Source: Pukyongiella litopenaei
Lineage (GTDB): Bacteria > Pseudomonadota > Alphaproteobacteria > Rhodobacterales > Rhodobacteraceae
Reading direction: 5' to 3'
DNA: 64,000 nucleotides
Assembly (NCBI RefSeq): GCF_003008555.2
Contig: NZ_CP027665.1
Span: 1,984,001 to 2,048,000 of the forward strand
Shown here: positions 1 to 9,748 of the stretch, piece by piece
How the letters are laid out: each line of letters opens with the position of its first letter
Position numbering within the stretch: the first letter of the stretch is position 1
The notes under the pieces: generated by a model
What the model was told of the DNA's origin: nothing
What the model saw: the letters and a program-made list of their open reading frames with translations, nothing else
Database searches by the model: none
Made by a program: the position numbers and the translations under genes

Positions 1-1127
1 CCGCGCCCGATGATCTCGCGCATGATCTCGGATGTCCCCGCGTAGATCCGGCTGATCCGGGCATCCCGGTAGAGATGGCTGATCTCGTATTCATCCATGT
101 ATCCCGCGCCACCATGCAGTTGCAGGCATTCATCGACCACCCGGCCCTCCACCTCGGAGGTGAACAGCTTGACCTCCGCCGCCATTTCCGCGCCAAGCTC
201 GCCGTTCAGGTGTTCGCGCACGCAATGGTCGGTCAGCGCCCAGGCGGCATCCAGTTCGGTGCGGAGCGAGGCCATCTTGAAACGCGAGTTCTGAAACGTG
301 CCGATCGGACGCCCGAACGCGCGGCGATCCATGATGTATTCCATGGTGATGTTGAACGCATGTTCGGCCCGCGCGATGAAACCGGCCGCCCCGATCAGGC
401 GCTCTTCCGCGAGGTTCATCATCATCGTCTTGAACCCCGCGCGCGGGTCACCCAGCACGTTTTCCTTGGGCACCTTCACGTCGTCAAAGAACAGCTCGGC
501 CGTGTCCTGGCTTTCCAGCCCGACCTTCCTGAGGTTCCGGCCACGTTCGAAACCGGGCGTTCCGTCCTCGACCCAGAACAGGCCGATCTCGTGGCTGGCA
601 TCGGGATTGGTGCGGGCGGCGACCAATACCAGCCCGGCAAGAAACCCGTTTGAAATATAGGTCTTGGACCCGTTCAGCACCCAGTGATCGTCGGCCTCGA
701 CTGCCCGCGTCCGGATGCCGGCCAGGTCTGAACCGGTCCCCGGTTCCGTCATCGCGATGGCCAGAACCGTGTCGCCAGAAACCGCGCCGGGCATGAACCG
801 GTCACGTTGCGCATCCGAGGCGAATTTCTGCAGATACGGCCCGATGATCCGGTTCTGCAACCCGATGAAAAAGCCCGGTTCGCGCGGGCCGAGCTCTTCG
901 CACAGGATCATGTCATAGCGAAAATCGTCGAGCCCCAGCCCGCCGTGTTTTTCATCGGCATACATGCACAGGAACCCTTCGCGCCCCGCGCTTTTCCAGA
1001 GCTCGCGGCTGACGCAACCGTTCTCGCGCCATTCCCCGGCGCGGGGAAAAACCTCTTTCTCGGCCCAGGCCCGCACCGTGCGGCGGAAGATTTCGTGTTC
1101 TTCGTCGTAGATCGTGCGTTTCAGCAT
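1..1127 (-). CDS. Acyl-CoA dehydrogenase (3' end cut by window edge)
   Basis: Flavoenzyme that introduces the alpha,beta double bond into an acyl-CoA, the first oxidation step of beta-oxidation. About 375 residues are visible. Family signatures seen are MTEPGTGSD (near residue 125), GLESQDTAELFF, RRAFGRPIG, and the C-terminal LHGGAGYMDEY and YAGTSEIMRE. The ATG at 1127 follows a GGAGG (1133-1137) with a five-base spacer, which fixes the start. The stop lies outside the window, and from family length only a short C-terminal tail should be missing. It is downstream of the acyl-CoA synthetase and Liv-type transporter genes on the same strand, so it probably acts on the acid those genes import and activate. 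Chain-length or aromatic specificity cannot be read from the sequence. Confidence 0.93.
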   Translation of the reverse strand, partial: MLKRTIYDEEHEIFRRTVRAWAEKEVFPRAGEWRENGCVSRELWKSAGREGFLCMYADEKHGGLGLDDFRYDMILCEELGPREPGFFIGLQNRIIGPYLQKFASDAQRDRFMPGAVSGDTVLAIAMTEPGTGSDLAGIRTRAVEADDHWVLNGSKTYISNGFLAGLVLVAARTNPDASHEIGLFWVEDGTPGFERGRNLRKVGLESQDTAELFFDDVKVPKENVLGDPRAGFKTMMMNLAEERLIGAAGFIARAEHAFNITMEYIMDRRAFGRPIGTFQNSRFKMASLRTELDAAWALTDHCVREHLNGELGAEMAAEVKLFTSEVEGRVVDECLQLHGGAGYMDEYEISHLYRDARISRIYAGTSEIMREIIGR

Positions 1128-1179
1128 TCGAGCCTCCGGTCGTGGGGGGCGGTCCCGCAATGGCACCGCCCCGATTGCG

Positions 1180-2343
1180 CTATTTGATCGTTTCGATCAG
1201 CTTCCAGCCGCCATTGTCGACGACGGAGACAAAGATCTCCTCGGCGCTGGCATGGTCATCGGCGCTCATCGCGATGGTGTTCCCGGCGATCACGTCCTCG
1301 TAGTCGAGCGTTTCCATCGCCTTGATGAACCCCTCGCGGGTCAGGTCGCGGCCCGCGGCTTCCAGCGCCTCGGTCACCATCACGGCACCCGAATAGCCCA
1401 GAACCGCGCCGCTGCCCGGGAACTTGTCACCGCTGGCCGCCTTGAATTCGCCGACCCAGGCCGCGACCTCGGGCACATCCATGCGCGAGGCCAAGTCCTG
1501 CCAACCCGAAACGGCATAGACCCCGTCATTCACGCCCTGCGCCGCGAGCCCCTGGGCCACGACCGTGTGGAACCCGGCGCCCGACAGCAGGAACTTGACA
1601 TCAGTCATGCCCAGCTTGCGTGCCGTGGCGATGGCATTGATCATCTGGCTGATGCCCAGCCCGACCGCGACGGTGTCACAGCCCGAGGCCTTGATCTTGC
1701 CGAACGCGCCGGTGAAGTCGGTCTCGTCGGGTTTATGCGCCAGTTCCGCGCCAAGTTCCTGCCCGCGTGCCTTGGCGATCTCGTGAATCGCTTCCTCGAT
1801 TTCCTTGCCGAAATCGGTCGGCAGCAACATGGTGCAGAATTTCTGCGTGCCCTGTTCGTCGATCAGATAGCTGGCGCCTTCCTTGATCGCGGCATAATAG
1901 GTCGCGGTCGGGATGAATTTCCACGACTCGAAAGGTTCGACCATCTGGCGGGCCGCGGTAATGGGCGCAACGTTCGGAATGCCCTGGGGCCCCATCAACT
2001 GGAACATCGCGATATTGTGCGGGGTGCCGAGGTTGTTCAGCATCGCGAAAACCTGGTCGCGGTTGACCAGCTTGTTCGCCGCCTGAACGGCCTTGGGCAC
2101 CTGGTAGCCGTGGTCCTCCACGATATAGGTCAGCTTGCGCCCGTGGATGCCACCGGCGGCGTTGATCTTGTCGAAATGCATCTGCACCGCGGTGACCGCG
2201 GGCACCGAAAACGCGGCAAACAGACCCGAAAGGTCCTGCGCGCTGCCAATCTTGATCTCGGTGTCCGTAACCCCGGGCGTCTGCGCGTTTGCCGGCGCGG
2301 CAAGCGCGAGGGCAAATGCGGCCACCACTGATTTCATCTTCAT
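1180..2343 (-). CDS. Periplasmic ABC substrate-binding protein, branched-chain amino acid type (LivK-like)
   Basis: 387-residue type-1 periplasmic binding protein of the Leu/Ile/Val family (receptor-family ligand-binding fold). Residues 1-20 form a signal peptide (basic MKMK, hydrophobic core, ANA-Q cleavage context). The mature part starts with the family pattern GVTDTEIKIG and contains a YIVEDHGY-type strand. A GGGAGGA eight bases upstream supports the ATG at 2343. The gene sits in an operon with two Liv permeases and two Liv ATPases, but also with an acyl-CoA synthetase and acyl-CoA dehydrogenase. The ligand may therefore be a carboxylic acid rather than an amino acid; that is inference from context. 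No binding-site residue identifies the ligand. Confidence 0.88.
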   Translation of the reverse strand: MKMKSVVAAFALALAAPANAQTPGVTDTEIKIGSAQDLSGLFAAFSVPAVTAVQMHFDKINAAGGIHGRKLTYIVEDHGYQVPKAVQAANKLVNRDQVFAMLNNLGTPHNIAMFQLMGPQGIPNVAPITAARQMVEPFESWKFIPTATYYAAIKEGASYLIDEQGTQKFCTMLLPTDFGKEIEEAIHEIAKARGQELGAELAHKPDETDFTGAFGKIKASGCDTVAVGLGISQMINAIATARKLGMTDVKFLLSGAGFHTVVAQGLAAQGVNDGVYAVSGWQDLASRMDVPEVAAWVGEFKAASGDKFPGSGAVLGYSGAVMVTEALEAAGRDLTREGFIKAMETLDYEDVIAGNTIAMSADDHASAEEIFVSVVDNGGWKLIETIK

Positions 2344-2386
2344 TTTTGCTTTCCTCCCTTTGAAGCATCCGGTGTCCCGGTCCGTG

Positions 2387-4228
2387 TCAGTACATGGTGT
2401 CGATCAGCTCCGAGTGCCGTTCGCTGACGAAGCTCCGCTTGAGCTTCATCGTTGGCGTCAATTCGTCGTCTTCCGGGGTCAGCAGGATGTCGATGAGCCG
2501 GAAATCCTTGATCTGTTCGACCTGCGCGAATTCCTTGTTGGTGTCGGCCACGATCGACCCGATCAGCTGGCGCACCTCGTCGGCGCGGGTCAGCGACGCG
2601 TAATCCGAAAACGGAACCTGCCTGTCGCGGGCGAATTTCTCGACATTCTCCTGGTCGATCATGACCAGGCAGGTGAGGAACTTGCGTTTGTCGCCGATCA
2701 CCACGGCATCCGAGACATAGGGCGAGAATTTCAACCGGCTTTCGATTTCGGCCGGAGTGATGTTCTTGCCGCCCGCGGTGATGATGATGTCCTTGATCCG
2801 GCCCGTGATCGTCAGGCAGCCGTGATCGTCGATGCGCCCGACATCGCCGGTTCTCAGCCACCCGTCCGCGGTCAGGGTTTCGGCGGTCTTGTCGGGCTTG
2901 TTCCAGTAGCCTGCGAACACCGTCGGCCCGCCGATCTGGATCTCGCCCTCGTCGGACAGACGCAGACCGACACCGGGCAGGGCCGGGCCGACCGTGCCGA
3001 TGCGGCTGTCGCCCACCTTGTTGCTGGTGCCGACACCCGAACATTCGGTCAGCCCCCAGCCTTCGATCAGGGGCACGCCGATGGCGTTGAACCAGCGTAT
3101 CAGATCGGGCGAAATCGGTGCCGCGCCGGTGGTGCATCGCCGCGCCCGCCCCAGCCCCAGCATCCGCCGCAGGTTGGCCAGAACCAGGATTTCGGCCAGC
3201 GCATGTTTCAGCCGCAACCCGATCCCCGGCCGGCCACCCTGTTCCAGCACCGCCGCGCGGGCCGCCCCGACCCGCAGCGCCCAATCGAACACGCGGCCCG
3301 CGAAACCGCCCGCTTCCGAGCGCATGATCGTCACCCCGGAATACAGTTTCTCCCAGATCCGCGGCACACCGGCAAAGGAATGCGGGCTGACTTCGCGCAG
3401 GTTGTCGAACACCGTTTCGGGGCTTTCGGCAAAGTTCACCGTGCACCCGGCCGCGATCGGGTTTTCAACCGACACGAGCCGTTCCAGCGCGTGGCACAGG
3501 GGCAGGAAACACAGCAATTCGTCCGCCGCGTCGAAATCATAGACATGCGGCCAGGCCGCGAGCTGGAACATCACATTGCGATGGGTGATGATCGCGCCTT
3601 TGGACGGGCCCGTGGTGCCCGAGGTATAGATCAGCATCCGCGGATCCTCGGGGCGCACCGCGGCCAGCGCCGTTTCGAACCGGCCGGGATGGGCCTCGGC
3701 CTCGCGCGCGCCCTGCAGCAAGAGCGCGTCCAGGAATGTCACCTGCGGGTCAGAGAACTCGGCCAGCCCGTCGCGATCAAACACCACCACATACCTGATC
3801 TCCGGCATCCGGTCGCGGGCATCCAGCCATTTGTCCAGCTGTTCGTCGTTCTCGACAAACAGCACGCTGGCGCCGCTGTCCTGCGCCAGATAGGCAAGCT
3901 GGCTCGCGCTGTCGGTGGTATAGACGCCCGACGGGATCGCCCCGATCGACGCCGCGCCGAGATCGCAATAGAGCCATTCGCGGCGGTCTTCGGACAGGAT
4001 CAGGACCGGCTCGCCCGGCCTGACCCCCAAGGCCATCAGCGCCAGGCCGATCTTGCGGGCGTTTTCGTAATAGTCGCGCCAGGAATAGGCCTGCCAGATG
4101 CCCAGCTTCTTTTCGCGGTGGCAGACGCGGTCGCCAAAGCGGTCGCACCGGTCCTTCCACAGCGACACGACGGTGGCGTGGCTGTCAACGGTGATCCGGT
4201 CCCCGGACAAAGCTGCATTCATCTCCAT
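2387..4228 (-). CDS. AMP-dependent long-chain-type acyl-CoA synthetase
   Basis: 613-residue ANL-superfamily ligase that activates a carboxylate to its CoA thioester through an acyl-adenylate. Motifs in order: the phosphate-binding loop YTSGTTGPSKG, the adenine motif GWGLTECSG, the LRTGDVGRID motif, and the hinge and C-terminal lysine region GRIKDIIITAGGKNI. Overall shape resembles FAA1-type long-chain ligases. It overlaps the end of the upstream livF by ten bases, so it is part of the Liv transporter operon and probably translationally coupled. A second in-frame ATG six bases downstream (4222) is also possible. The pairing of uptake system and ligase suggests that imported substrate is trapped as CoA ester. 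Substrate range is not determinable here. Confidence 0.93.
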   Translation of the reverse strand: MEMNAALSGDRITVDSHATVVSLWKDRCDRFGDRVCHREKKLGIWQAYSWRDYYENARKIGLALMALGVRPGEPVLILSEDRREWLYCDLGAASIGAIPSGVYTTDSASQLAYLAQDSGASVLFVENDEQLDKWLDARDRMPEIRYVVVFDRDGLAEFSDPQVTFLDALLLQGAREAEAHPGRFETALAAVRPEDPRMLIYTSGTTGPSKGAIITHRNVMFQLAAWPHVYDFDAADELLCFLPLCHALERLVSVENPIAAGCTVNFAESPETVFDNLREVSPHSFAGVPRIWEKLYSGVTIMRSEAGGFAGRVFDWALRVGAARAAVLEQGGRPGIGLRLKHALAEILVLANLRRMLGLGRARRCTTGAAPISPDLIRWFNAIGVPLIEGWGLTECSGVGTSNKVGDSRIGTVGPALPGVGLRLSDEGEIQIGGPTVFAGYWNKPDKTAETLTADGWLRTGDVGRIDDHGCLTITGRIKDIIITAGGKNITPAEIESRLKFSPYVSDAVVIGDKRKFLTCLVMIDQENVEKFARDRQVPFSDYASLTRADEVRQLIGSIVADTNKEFAQVEQIKDFRLIDILLTPEDDELTPTMKLKRSFVSERHSELIDTMY

Positions 4229-4980
4229 GTCTTGCGCCTTTTCCAGCGTTTCTGGCCGCGTTCGGTTTCCTGCGTGCGCCCGAGATAGAATTCCTGGATG
4301 TCGTCGGATGCCTTGAGCCGTTCCGTCGGCCCCGACATCACGATCCGCCCCATTTCCAGCACATAGCCGGTCGTCGCCGTTTCCAGCGCGATATGGGCGT
4401 TCTGTTCGACAAGCAGCATGGTCACGCCCTGTTCGGCATTGAGCCGCGCGATGATGTCAAAGATCTCCTGCGTCAGCAGGGGCGACAGGCCCAGCGACGG
4501 TTCATCCAGCATCATCAGCCTGGGACGCGCCATGAGCCCGCGCCCGATGGCCAGCATCTGCTGTTGCCCGCCCGACAGGAACCCCGCCGCCTGCCGGCGC
4601 CGTTCCCGGAGAACCGGAAAGTAGCTGTAGACCAGGTCCAGGTCCCCGGCCGGCACCGCCCTGCGCGTAAACGCCCCCAGTTTCAGGTTCTCTTCGACGG
4701 TCAGGTATGGAAACACCTCGCGCCCCTCGGGCACCAGCGATATGCCTTTCGTGACGATCCGGTCCGGCTCCAGCCGGGCGATCGGCTCGCCCATGAAGTC
4801 AACCGCGCCCTTTTCCGGGTCCATCAGACCGGCGACGGTTTTCATCAAGGTCGTCTTGCCCGCCCCATTGGCGCCGAGAATGGCGACGATCTCGCCCTCG
4901 TTCACGTCGATCGAGACGCCGCGCAGCGCCATGATCGCGCCGTAATAGGTTTCGAGGTTGCGCACCGACAGGATGTTCAT
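4219..4980 (-). CDS. livF: ABC transporter ATPase, LivF type
   Basis: 253-residue nucleotide-binding subunit of a branched-chain-type importer at the cytoplasmic face of the membrane. Seen are Walker A GANGAGKTT, signature LSGGQQQ, Walker B LMMLDEPSLGLSP and the switch His in LLVEQNAH. The compact form without the long insert after Walker A distinguishes LivF from LivG. The C-terminus carries a basic tail (QKRWKRRK) just before the stop, longer than in typical LivF. The ATG overlaps the end of livG by four bases, and its stop overlaps the start of the acyl-CoA synthetase. It should pair with LivG, LivH, LivM and the binding protein encoded around it. Confidence 0.93.
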   Translation of the reverse strand: MNILSVRNLETYYGAIMALRGVSIDVNEGEIVAILGANGAGKTTLMKTVAGLMDPEKGAVDFMGEPIARLEPDRIVTKGISLVPEGREVFPYLTVEENLKLGAFTRRAVPAGDLDLVYSYFPVLRERRRQAAGFLSGGQQQMLAIGRGLMARPRLMMLDEPSLGLSPLLTQEIFDIIARLNAEQGVTMLLVEQNAHIALETATTGYVLEMGRIVMSGPTERLKASDDIQEFYLGRTQETERGQKRWKRRKTWR

Positions 4981-5747
4981 GCCGTCACCTCCGTGCCCAG
5001 ATAGGCGGCCTGCACATCGGGATGCGCCTGCACCTCGGCCGGCGTCCCGAGCGCCAGCGGCCTGCCATTTGCCACGGCAAGAACCCGGTCGCAGACCTGG
5101 GTGACCAGCGACATGTCATGTTCGACCATCAGCACGGTCAGCCCCATGTCGCGGCGCATGTCCTCGATCCAGAACGCCACGTCCTGCGTTTCTTCGACCG
5201 ACAGGCCCGAGGCCGGTTCATCGAGCAGGATCAGGCGCGGCCCGATCGCCAGCGCGCGGCCGATTTCGACCACTTTGCGCACACCATAGGGCAGCCCCGC
5301 GATCATCTTGGTGCGATGCGCCTCCAGTTCGAGGAACTCGATCACCTCTTCGACCTTTTCGCGATGCAGCCGTTCCTCGCGCCGGACCTTCGGCAGAAAC
5401 AATGCGTCCTGAACGAAACTGGTTTTCCGGTGCGTGTGCCGCCCCATCAGGAGGTTGTCGAGCACGGTGGAATGATCGAACAGTTCGATGTTCTGGAACG
5501 TCCGCGCGATGCCCAGCGGGGCGATATCCTGCGCCTTCAGGCCGGTGATGTCCTGACCATCGAACCAGATCGTGCCCCTTGTGGGTTTGTAGATCCGGCT
5601 GATCAGGTTGAAGATCGTCGATTTCCCGGCCCCGTTGGGCCCGATGATCGCGAAAATCTCGCCCGGCGCGACGTCGAATGACACGCCGTCCACCGCCTTG
5701 ACGCCGCCGAAATGAACGGTCAGGTCGCGTATCTCGAGCAGGTTCAT
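4977..5747 (-). CDS. livG: ABC transporter ATPase, LivG type
   Basis: 256-residue ATPase partner of LivF. Walker A is GPNGAGKST near residue 40. The Q-loop region reads FQNIELF, the Walker B region reads LILLDEPASGLS, and VEHDMSLV carries the switch His. The signature region is degenerate (LPYGVRK in place of LSGGQ-like residues), as is usual for LivG, where the motif is often LPYG. The start was placed at the ATG 5747, giving MNLLEIRDLTV, because the reading frame open upstream of it is only the antisense-free continuation inside livM. The ATG overlaps the livM stop by four bases (ATGA), indicating translational coupling. Confidence 0.93.
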   Translation of the reverse strand: MNLLEIRDLTVHFGGVKAVDGVSFDVAPGEIFAIIGPNGAGKSTIFNLISRIYKPTRGTIWFDGQDITGLKAQDIAPLGIARTFQNIELFDHSTVLDNLLMGRHTHRKTSFVQDALFLPKVRREERLHREKVEEVIEFLELEAHRTKMIAGLPYGVRKVVEIGRALAIGPRLILLDEPASGLSVEETQDVAFWIEDMRRDMGLTVLMVEHDMSLVTQVCDRVLAVANGRPLALGTPAEVQAHPDVQAAYLGTEVTA

Positions 5748-6841
5748 TTCATGCGTTCCGTTTTCAGATAGCTTTTCTGGCGGCGGAACACGTCGCGGCG
5801 GGCCAGCGGGAACACCTCGAACCAGTATTTGATCTTGAGGCTGCGCCCGTAGATCCCGGTCGGCTCGTAGATGATGAACCCGATCAGGATCAGCGAAAAC
5901 AGCATGGTGTCGAGCCCCGGAATGCCCGCTAGGTTGATGCCCAGGTTCTCGTTGAGACCATCGCGCAGAATGGCGATGAGCTGGGGCACCGCCGAGATCA
6001 GGATCGCCCCCAGGAACGCGCCCTGGATCGAGCCGAGGCCACCGATCGTCACCACGAGCAGCAGGTTGATGGAGATGAAGATCGAGAACAGCTCGTAGTT
6101 GAAGAAGCCGATATAGTGACCCAGCAAAGCCCCGGCCAGCCCGGTCACCCCGGCGGACAGGCCAAAGGCCAGCGATTTTGTCTGGGTGACGTTGATGCCC
6201 AGCGCCCGCGCCGATACCTCGCTGTCGCGAACGGCCAGGAATGAACGCCCGGTCGGGCTGCGCATGAGGTTGGCATAGCCCCAGGTGACAAGTGCGACGA
6301 CCCCCAGCACCAGCCAATAGAAATTGCTCAGGGCCGCGTATCGATCGAAACTGATGCCGAGGATCTCGATCGACGGCGCCAGTATCCCGCCGATGCCGCC
6401 GGTCAGCGGCTCGAACAGGATCACAAGCTCTTCGACGATGACGAACATCGCCAGCGTGGCAATCGCCAGGTAGATGCCCGACATCCGCACCGCGGGAACC
6501 GCGATCAGCGCCCCGAACAGCCCGGTCAGCAGCCCGGCGAGAAGAAAACTGATCGCGAAGGGCAGTCCCGCGTTCATCAGCGCGGCATCGGAATAGGCGC
6601 CGATGGCCAGGAATGCCGCATGGCCCAGGCTGACCTGCCCGGTATGTCCCACGGCAATCATCAGACCCATACCGGCAAGCGCCCAGATCAGGGTGTTCGT
6701 GACCTCGGAGAGATAATAGTCGCCGACCAGGAAGGGCAGCGCCGCCATGGCGAGCAGAAGCAGCCCCATCAATACCCGGTCCCGCCCGTGTTCGTGCAGG
6801 TCGATGTCGCTGTCATAGCTGGTCTTGAAAACAACGCGCAT
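5744..6841 (-). CDS. livM: Branched-chain-type ABC permease, LivM
   Basis: 365-residue inner-membrane permease of the LivM branch. About nine to ten hydrophobic segments are visible, and the family pattern GHTGQVSLGHAAFLAIGAY lies near residues 65-83. An N-terminal soluble extension of about 25 residues rich in charged residues precedes the first membrane helix. A cytoplasmic EAA-like region (GRSFLAVRDSEVSARALG) should contact the ATPases. The C-terminus ends in a positively charged tail. It lies between livH (three-base gap) and livG (four-base overlap) in the operon. Confidence 0.92.
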   Translation of the reverse strand: MRVVFKTSYDSDIDLHEHGRDRVLMGLLLLAMAALPFLVGDYYLSEVTNTLIWALAGMGLMIAVGHTGQVSLGHAAFLAIGAYSDAALMNAGLPFAISFLLAGLLTGLFGALIAVPAVRMSGIYLAIATLAMFVIVEELVILFEPLTGGIGGILAPSIEILGISFDRYAALSNFYWLVLGVVALVTWGYANLMRSPTGRSFLAVRDSEVSARALGINVTQTKSLAFGLSAGVTGLAGALLGHYIGFFNYELFSIFISINLLLVVTIGGLGSIQGAFLGAILISAVPQLIAILRDGLNENLGINLAGIPGLDTMLFSLILIGFIIYEPTGIYGRSLKIKYWFEVFPLARRDVFRRQKSYLKTERMK

Positions 6842-6844
6842 GGG

Positions 6845-7723
6845 CTAGACCTTCTTCATCTGGATCTGGCCGAACAGCCCGCCCGGACGGGCCACCAGAA
6901 CGATCAGCATGATCATGTAGGGGGACATCTGGGCGAATTCGCCGGGGGCATAGCGCCCGGCATAGGCCTCGACCACGCCGATGATCAGCCCGCCCAGCAA
7001 GGCGCCCGGCAGGGACCCCAGCCCGCCGATCACGGCGGCGGCAAAGGCCTTGATGCCCAACAGCCCGATATTGGGATCGATTGCGCCCCGGGTGGCGTAG
7101 AGAATTCCGGCAACGGTCGCGACGGCGCCCGACAGGCCCCAGATCATGGAATTGACCCGCATGACCGGCACCCCGACGATATAGGCGGCCATCTGGTTCT
7201 GGCTGGCGGCCTGCGCGGCAAGCCCATACCGCGTGAAGGCAAAGAAGGCCCACAGCAGGAGCGTGAGAATGATGGTCACGACAATGGCCGTCAGATCGGC
7301 CAGCCCGACGACCACGCCGCCCGCCGAAAGGTTTTTTCCGGCAAAGGGGGTTTCGAGCACCAGCGGCGTGTAGCCCCAGATCAGCCCCGCAACGAAACGG
7401 AACACGAACCCCAGGGCGATGGTCAGGATGACCAGCGCGAATTGAGGCTGGCCAAAGAGGCGACGGACCACGATGCGCTCGACGCCCCAGCCCAGCATGA
7501 ACATGATGATCATGGCCATCGGGACCGCGACGACAAAGGGCAACCCCAGCTGACCGGAGTTGCCCAGCGTGAGCGCCACGAACGCCCCCAGCATCATCAT
7601 GTCGCCCTGCGCGAAGTTTACGCCCTCGCTCGCCTTGTAGATCAGCACGAAGCCCAGCGCGACCAGGCCATAGACGCAGCCGCTGGCCACCCCACCGATC
7701 AGAAGCTGCAGGATTTCCGTCAT
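6845..7723 (-). CDS. livH: Branched-chain-type ABC permease, LivH
   Basis: 292-residue LivH permease with about eight membrane segments. The family-typical N-terminus is LIGGVASGCVYGLVALGF, and the pattern GVNFAQGDMMMLGAF follows near residue 40. I chose the ATG at 7723 because an AGAGG precedes it at good spacing and the next residues match the family start. An in-frame start at 7801 would add 26 hydrophilic residues with no family match. It is the first gene of the minus-strand operon, and its promoter should lie in the 138-base gap shared with the divergent tetR gene. Confidence 0.92.
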   Translation of the reverse strand: MTEILQLLIGGVASGCVYGLVALGFVLIYKASEGVNFAQGDMMMLGAFVALTLGNSGQLGLPFVVAVPMAMIIMFMLGWGVERIVVRRLFGQPQFALVILTIALGFVFRFVAGLIWGYTPLVLETPFAGKNLSAGGVVVGLADLTAIVVTIILTLLLWAFFAFTRYGLAAQAASQNQMAAYIVGVPVMRVNSMIWGLSGAVATVAGILYATRGAIDPNIGLLGIKAFAAAVIGGLGSLPGALLGGLIIGVVEAYAGRYAPGEFAQMSPYMIMLIVLVARPGGLFGQIQMKKV

Positions 7724-7794
7724 GGAAACCTCTGCGCCGCGGCGCCCGCCAGTGAATCGGTCATCGAATCCCTCCCGCTCAGCGTTGATCGCTG

Positions 7795-7823
7795 TTGACA
7801 AGTTTTAAACATGGGTGTTCAAT
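7795..7823 (+). promoter_or_regulatory. Sigma-70-like promoter upstream of tetR, possible operator
   Basis: A perfect TTGACA (7795-7800) is followed after 17 bases by TTCAAT (7818-7823), four of six matches to the -10 consensus. This is 39 bases before the tetR start. The same stretch is an imperfect dyad (TTGACA at the left, TGTTCAA at the right around GTTTTAAAC), so the regulator may bind here and control both its own gene and the divergent liv operon. Promoter call is by sequence match only; operator role is inference. Confidence 0.45.
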
Positions 7824-7861
7824 CTTAGTCAATACTGCTCTTGCAATTCGGTGTTTTTGTC

Positions 7862-8482
7862 ATGAATGCGGCCACTCTTCGAATTCACCAGACCGCCATG
7901 CGCATTTTTGCCGAACGCGGCGGCACGGTCATTGGCGTCAGCGACCTGGCGCGCGAAGCGGGCGTGGCGCGCGGCACCATCTACAACAACATCCCGGACC
8001 CATCCGACCTGTTCGTTCCGGTCTGCGACATGGTCGCGGCCGAGTTTCGCGAGTCGATGGGCCTCGCCTGCGCCCATATGGACGACCCGGCGGAAAAGAT
8101 CTCCGCATCGATCCGGCTCAGCATCCGGCGCGTCCACGATGAACCGCACTGGGGGCGCTTCATCGCGCGCTATGCCATGCTGGAGCCGAAGCTCGGGAGC
8201 TTCTGGGCCGAGATGCCCGCCGTCGAACTCCGCCGGGGGCTCGCCTCGGGACGGTTTCGGTTTCAGCCCGATCAGGTCGCGTCGATCACGGCCACGGCGG
8301 GCGGGGGAACCTTCGGTGCGATGACGCTGGTTCTCAACGGCCATCGAACATGGCGGCAGGCCGGTGACGATGCCGCGGAAATCATCCTGCGCGGCATCGG
8401 GATCGAACCCGCCGAAGCCCGCGCGATCACCCAGAACGAACTGGAGCCCCTGCCCCGTATGACCGCATTCAACGCGGCCTGA
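7862..8482 (+). CDS. TetR-family transcriptional regulator
   Basis: 206-residue regulator. The N-terminal helix-turn-helix reads [22 protein letters not shown] (shown in part: [15 protein letters not shown]), the classical TetR pattern, and the rest is an all-helical effector domain. The ATG at 7862 is preferred over an upstream TTG at 7841 because the protein then begins at the usual distance from the HTH. The gene is divergent from the liv-type operon and upstream of thiolase and fadJ-type genes. Acyl-CoA-responsive TetR repressors of this layout are common, so control of this catabolic cluster by an acyl-CoA ligand is a reasonable inference. Confidence 0.88.
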   Translation: MNAATLRIHQTAMRIFAERGGTVIGVSDLAREAGVARGTIYNNIPDPSDLFVPVCDMVAAEFRESMGLACAHMDDPAEKISASIRLSIRRVHDEPHWGRFIARYAMLEPKLGSFWAEMPAVELRRGLASGRFRFQPDQVASITATAGGGTFGAMTLVLNGHRTWRQAGDDAAEIILRGIGIEPAEARAITQNELEPLPRMTAFNAA

Positions 8483-8528
8483 CACCGGGCAGAGCAAGGA
8501 ACCGGACGGAACAAGGAAAGGAACGACA

Positions 8529-9737
8529 ATGGCTGAAACGGCCTATATCTACGACGCCATTCGCACGCCGCGATCGAAGGGCAAGGCGGATGGGGCATTG
8601 CACGAGGTGAAACCCATCCATCTCGTGACGACCCTGCTGAACGAGATGCAGGCACGGCACGATCTGGATACGTCGCGTGTCGATGACGTGATGCTGGGCT
8701 GCGTGATGCCGGTGATGGAACAGGGCGCCGTGCTGCCCAAGATCGCGCTTCAGAAGGCCGGCTGGGACGAAAGCGTGGCCGGCGCACAGGTCAACCGGTT
8801 CTGCGCCAGCGGTCTCGACACGTTCAACACCGCCGCGGCCAAGGTGGCGTCGGGCTGGGAGGATCTGGTCTGCGCGGGCGGCTACGAATCGATGTCCCGC
8901 GTGCCGATGGGCGCCGATGGCGGCCCGATGGGCGAAGACCCCGAAACCGCATTCGACACCGGGTTCGTGCCGCAGGGGATCGGCGCCGACCTGATCGCCA
9001 CGATCGAAGGCTGGTCGCGCGATGACGTGGATGCGTTTGCGCTGGAAAGCCAGAAGCGCGCCGCACATGCCCGCGATTCGGGCTGGTTCGATCGCTCGGT
9101 TGTCCCGGTCACAGACGAGAACGGCCTTGTCGTTCTGGACAGGGACGATTTCATCAAGCCGGACACGGACATGCAGAAGCTGGGCGCGCTGAAACCCAGC
9201 TTTGCATCCCCCGGCGCGCTCGGTTTCGACGCGGTGGCATGTGCCAGATACCCGCAGATCGAACGGATCAACCATGTCCACACGCCGGGCAATTCCAGCG
9301 GCATCGTCGACGGGGCCTCGCTGGTGATGGTGGGCAATGAACGTGTTGGCAGGGATCTCGGCCTCGATCCGCGCGGCCGGGTCGTCTCGGTGGCCCTGAC
9401 CGCCACCGACCCGACGATCATGCTCACCGGTCCCGGCCCGGCGTCTGAAAAGGCGCTCGCCAAGGCCGGGCTGACCATCGACGACATCGACCTCGTGGAA
9501 ATCAACGAAGCCTTCGCCAGTGTCGCCCTGCGCCTGCAGAAGGACCTGCGCGTGCCGGACGAGAAACTGAACGTGGTGGGCGGCGCGATTGCCATGGGCC
9601 ACCCGCTCGGCGCCACCGGCGGCTGCCTGGTCTCGACCATGCTGGACGAATTGGAGCGCCGGCAGCTGAACCGCGCATTGATCTGCATGTGCGTCGGCGG
9701 CGGCATGGGTATTGCCTCTATCATCGAACGTTTGTGA
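8529..9737 (+). CDS. Acetyl-CoA acetyltransferase / 3-ketoacyl-CoA thiolase
   Basis: 402-residue thiolase that cleaves 3-ketoacyl-CoA to acetyl-CoA and a shortened acyl-CoA. The nucleophilic Cys is C92 in NRFCASGLD. The C-terminal HPLGATGG and CVGGGMG motifs carry the other catalytic His and Cys. A GGAAAGGAAC Shine-Dalgarno-like stretch precedes the ATG. The gene lies 11 bases upstream of the fadJ-type gene and is probably cotranscribed with it; together they cover hydration, oxidation and thiolysis. Thiolase subtypes (degradative FadA versus biosynthetic AtoB) are not separable by eye, but the neighbour favours degradation. Confidence 0.94.
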   Translation: MAETAYIYDAIRTPRSKGKADGALHEVKPIHLVTTLLNEMQARHDLDTSRVDDVMLGCVMPVMEQGAVLPKIALQKAGWDESVAGAQVNRFCASGLDTFNTAAAKVASGWEDLVCAGGYESMSRVPMGADGGPMGEDPETAFDTGFVPQGIGADLIATIEGWSRDDVDAFALESQKRAAHARDSGWFDRSVVPVTDENGLVVLDRDDFIKPDTDMQKLGALKPSFASPGALGFDAVACARYPQIERINHVHTPGNSSGIVDGASLVMVGNERVGRDLGLDPRGRVVSVALTATDPTIMLTGPGPASEKALAKAGLTIDDIDLVEINEAFASVALRLQKDLRVPDEKLNVVGGAIAMGHPLGATGGCLVSTMLDELERRQLNRALICMCVGGGMGIASIIERL

Positions 9738-9748
9738 GAAAGAGCAGG

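Noticed and set aside
2135-4288. A 717-codon open frame on the plus strand
   Set aside because: Antisense to the acyl-CoA synthetase, which has all family motifs.
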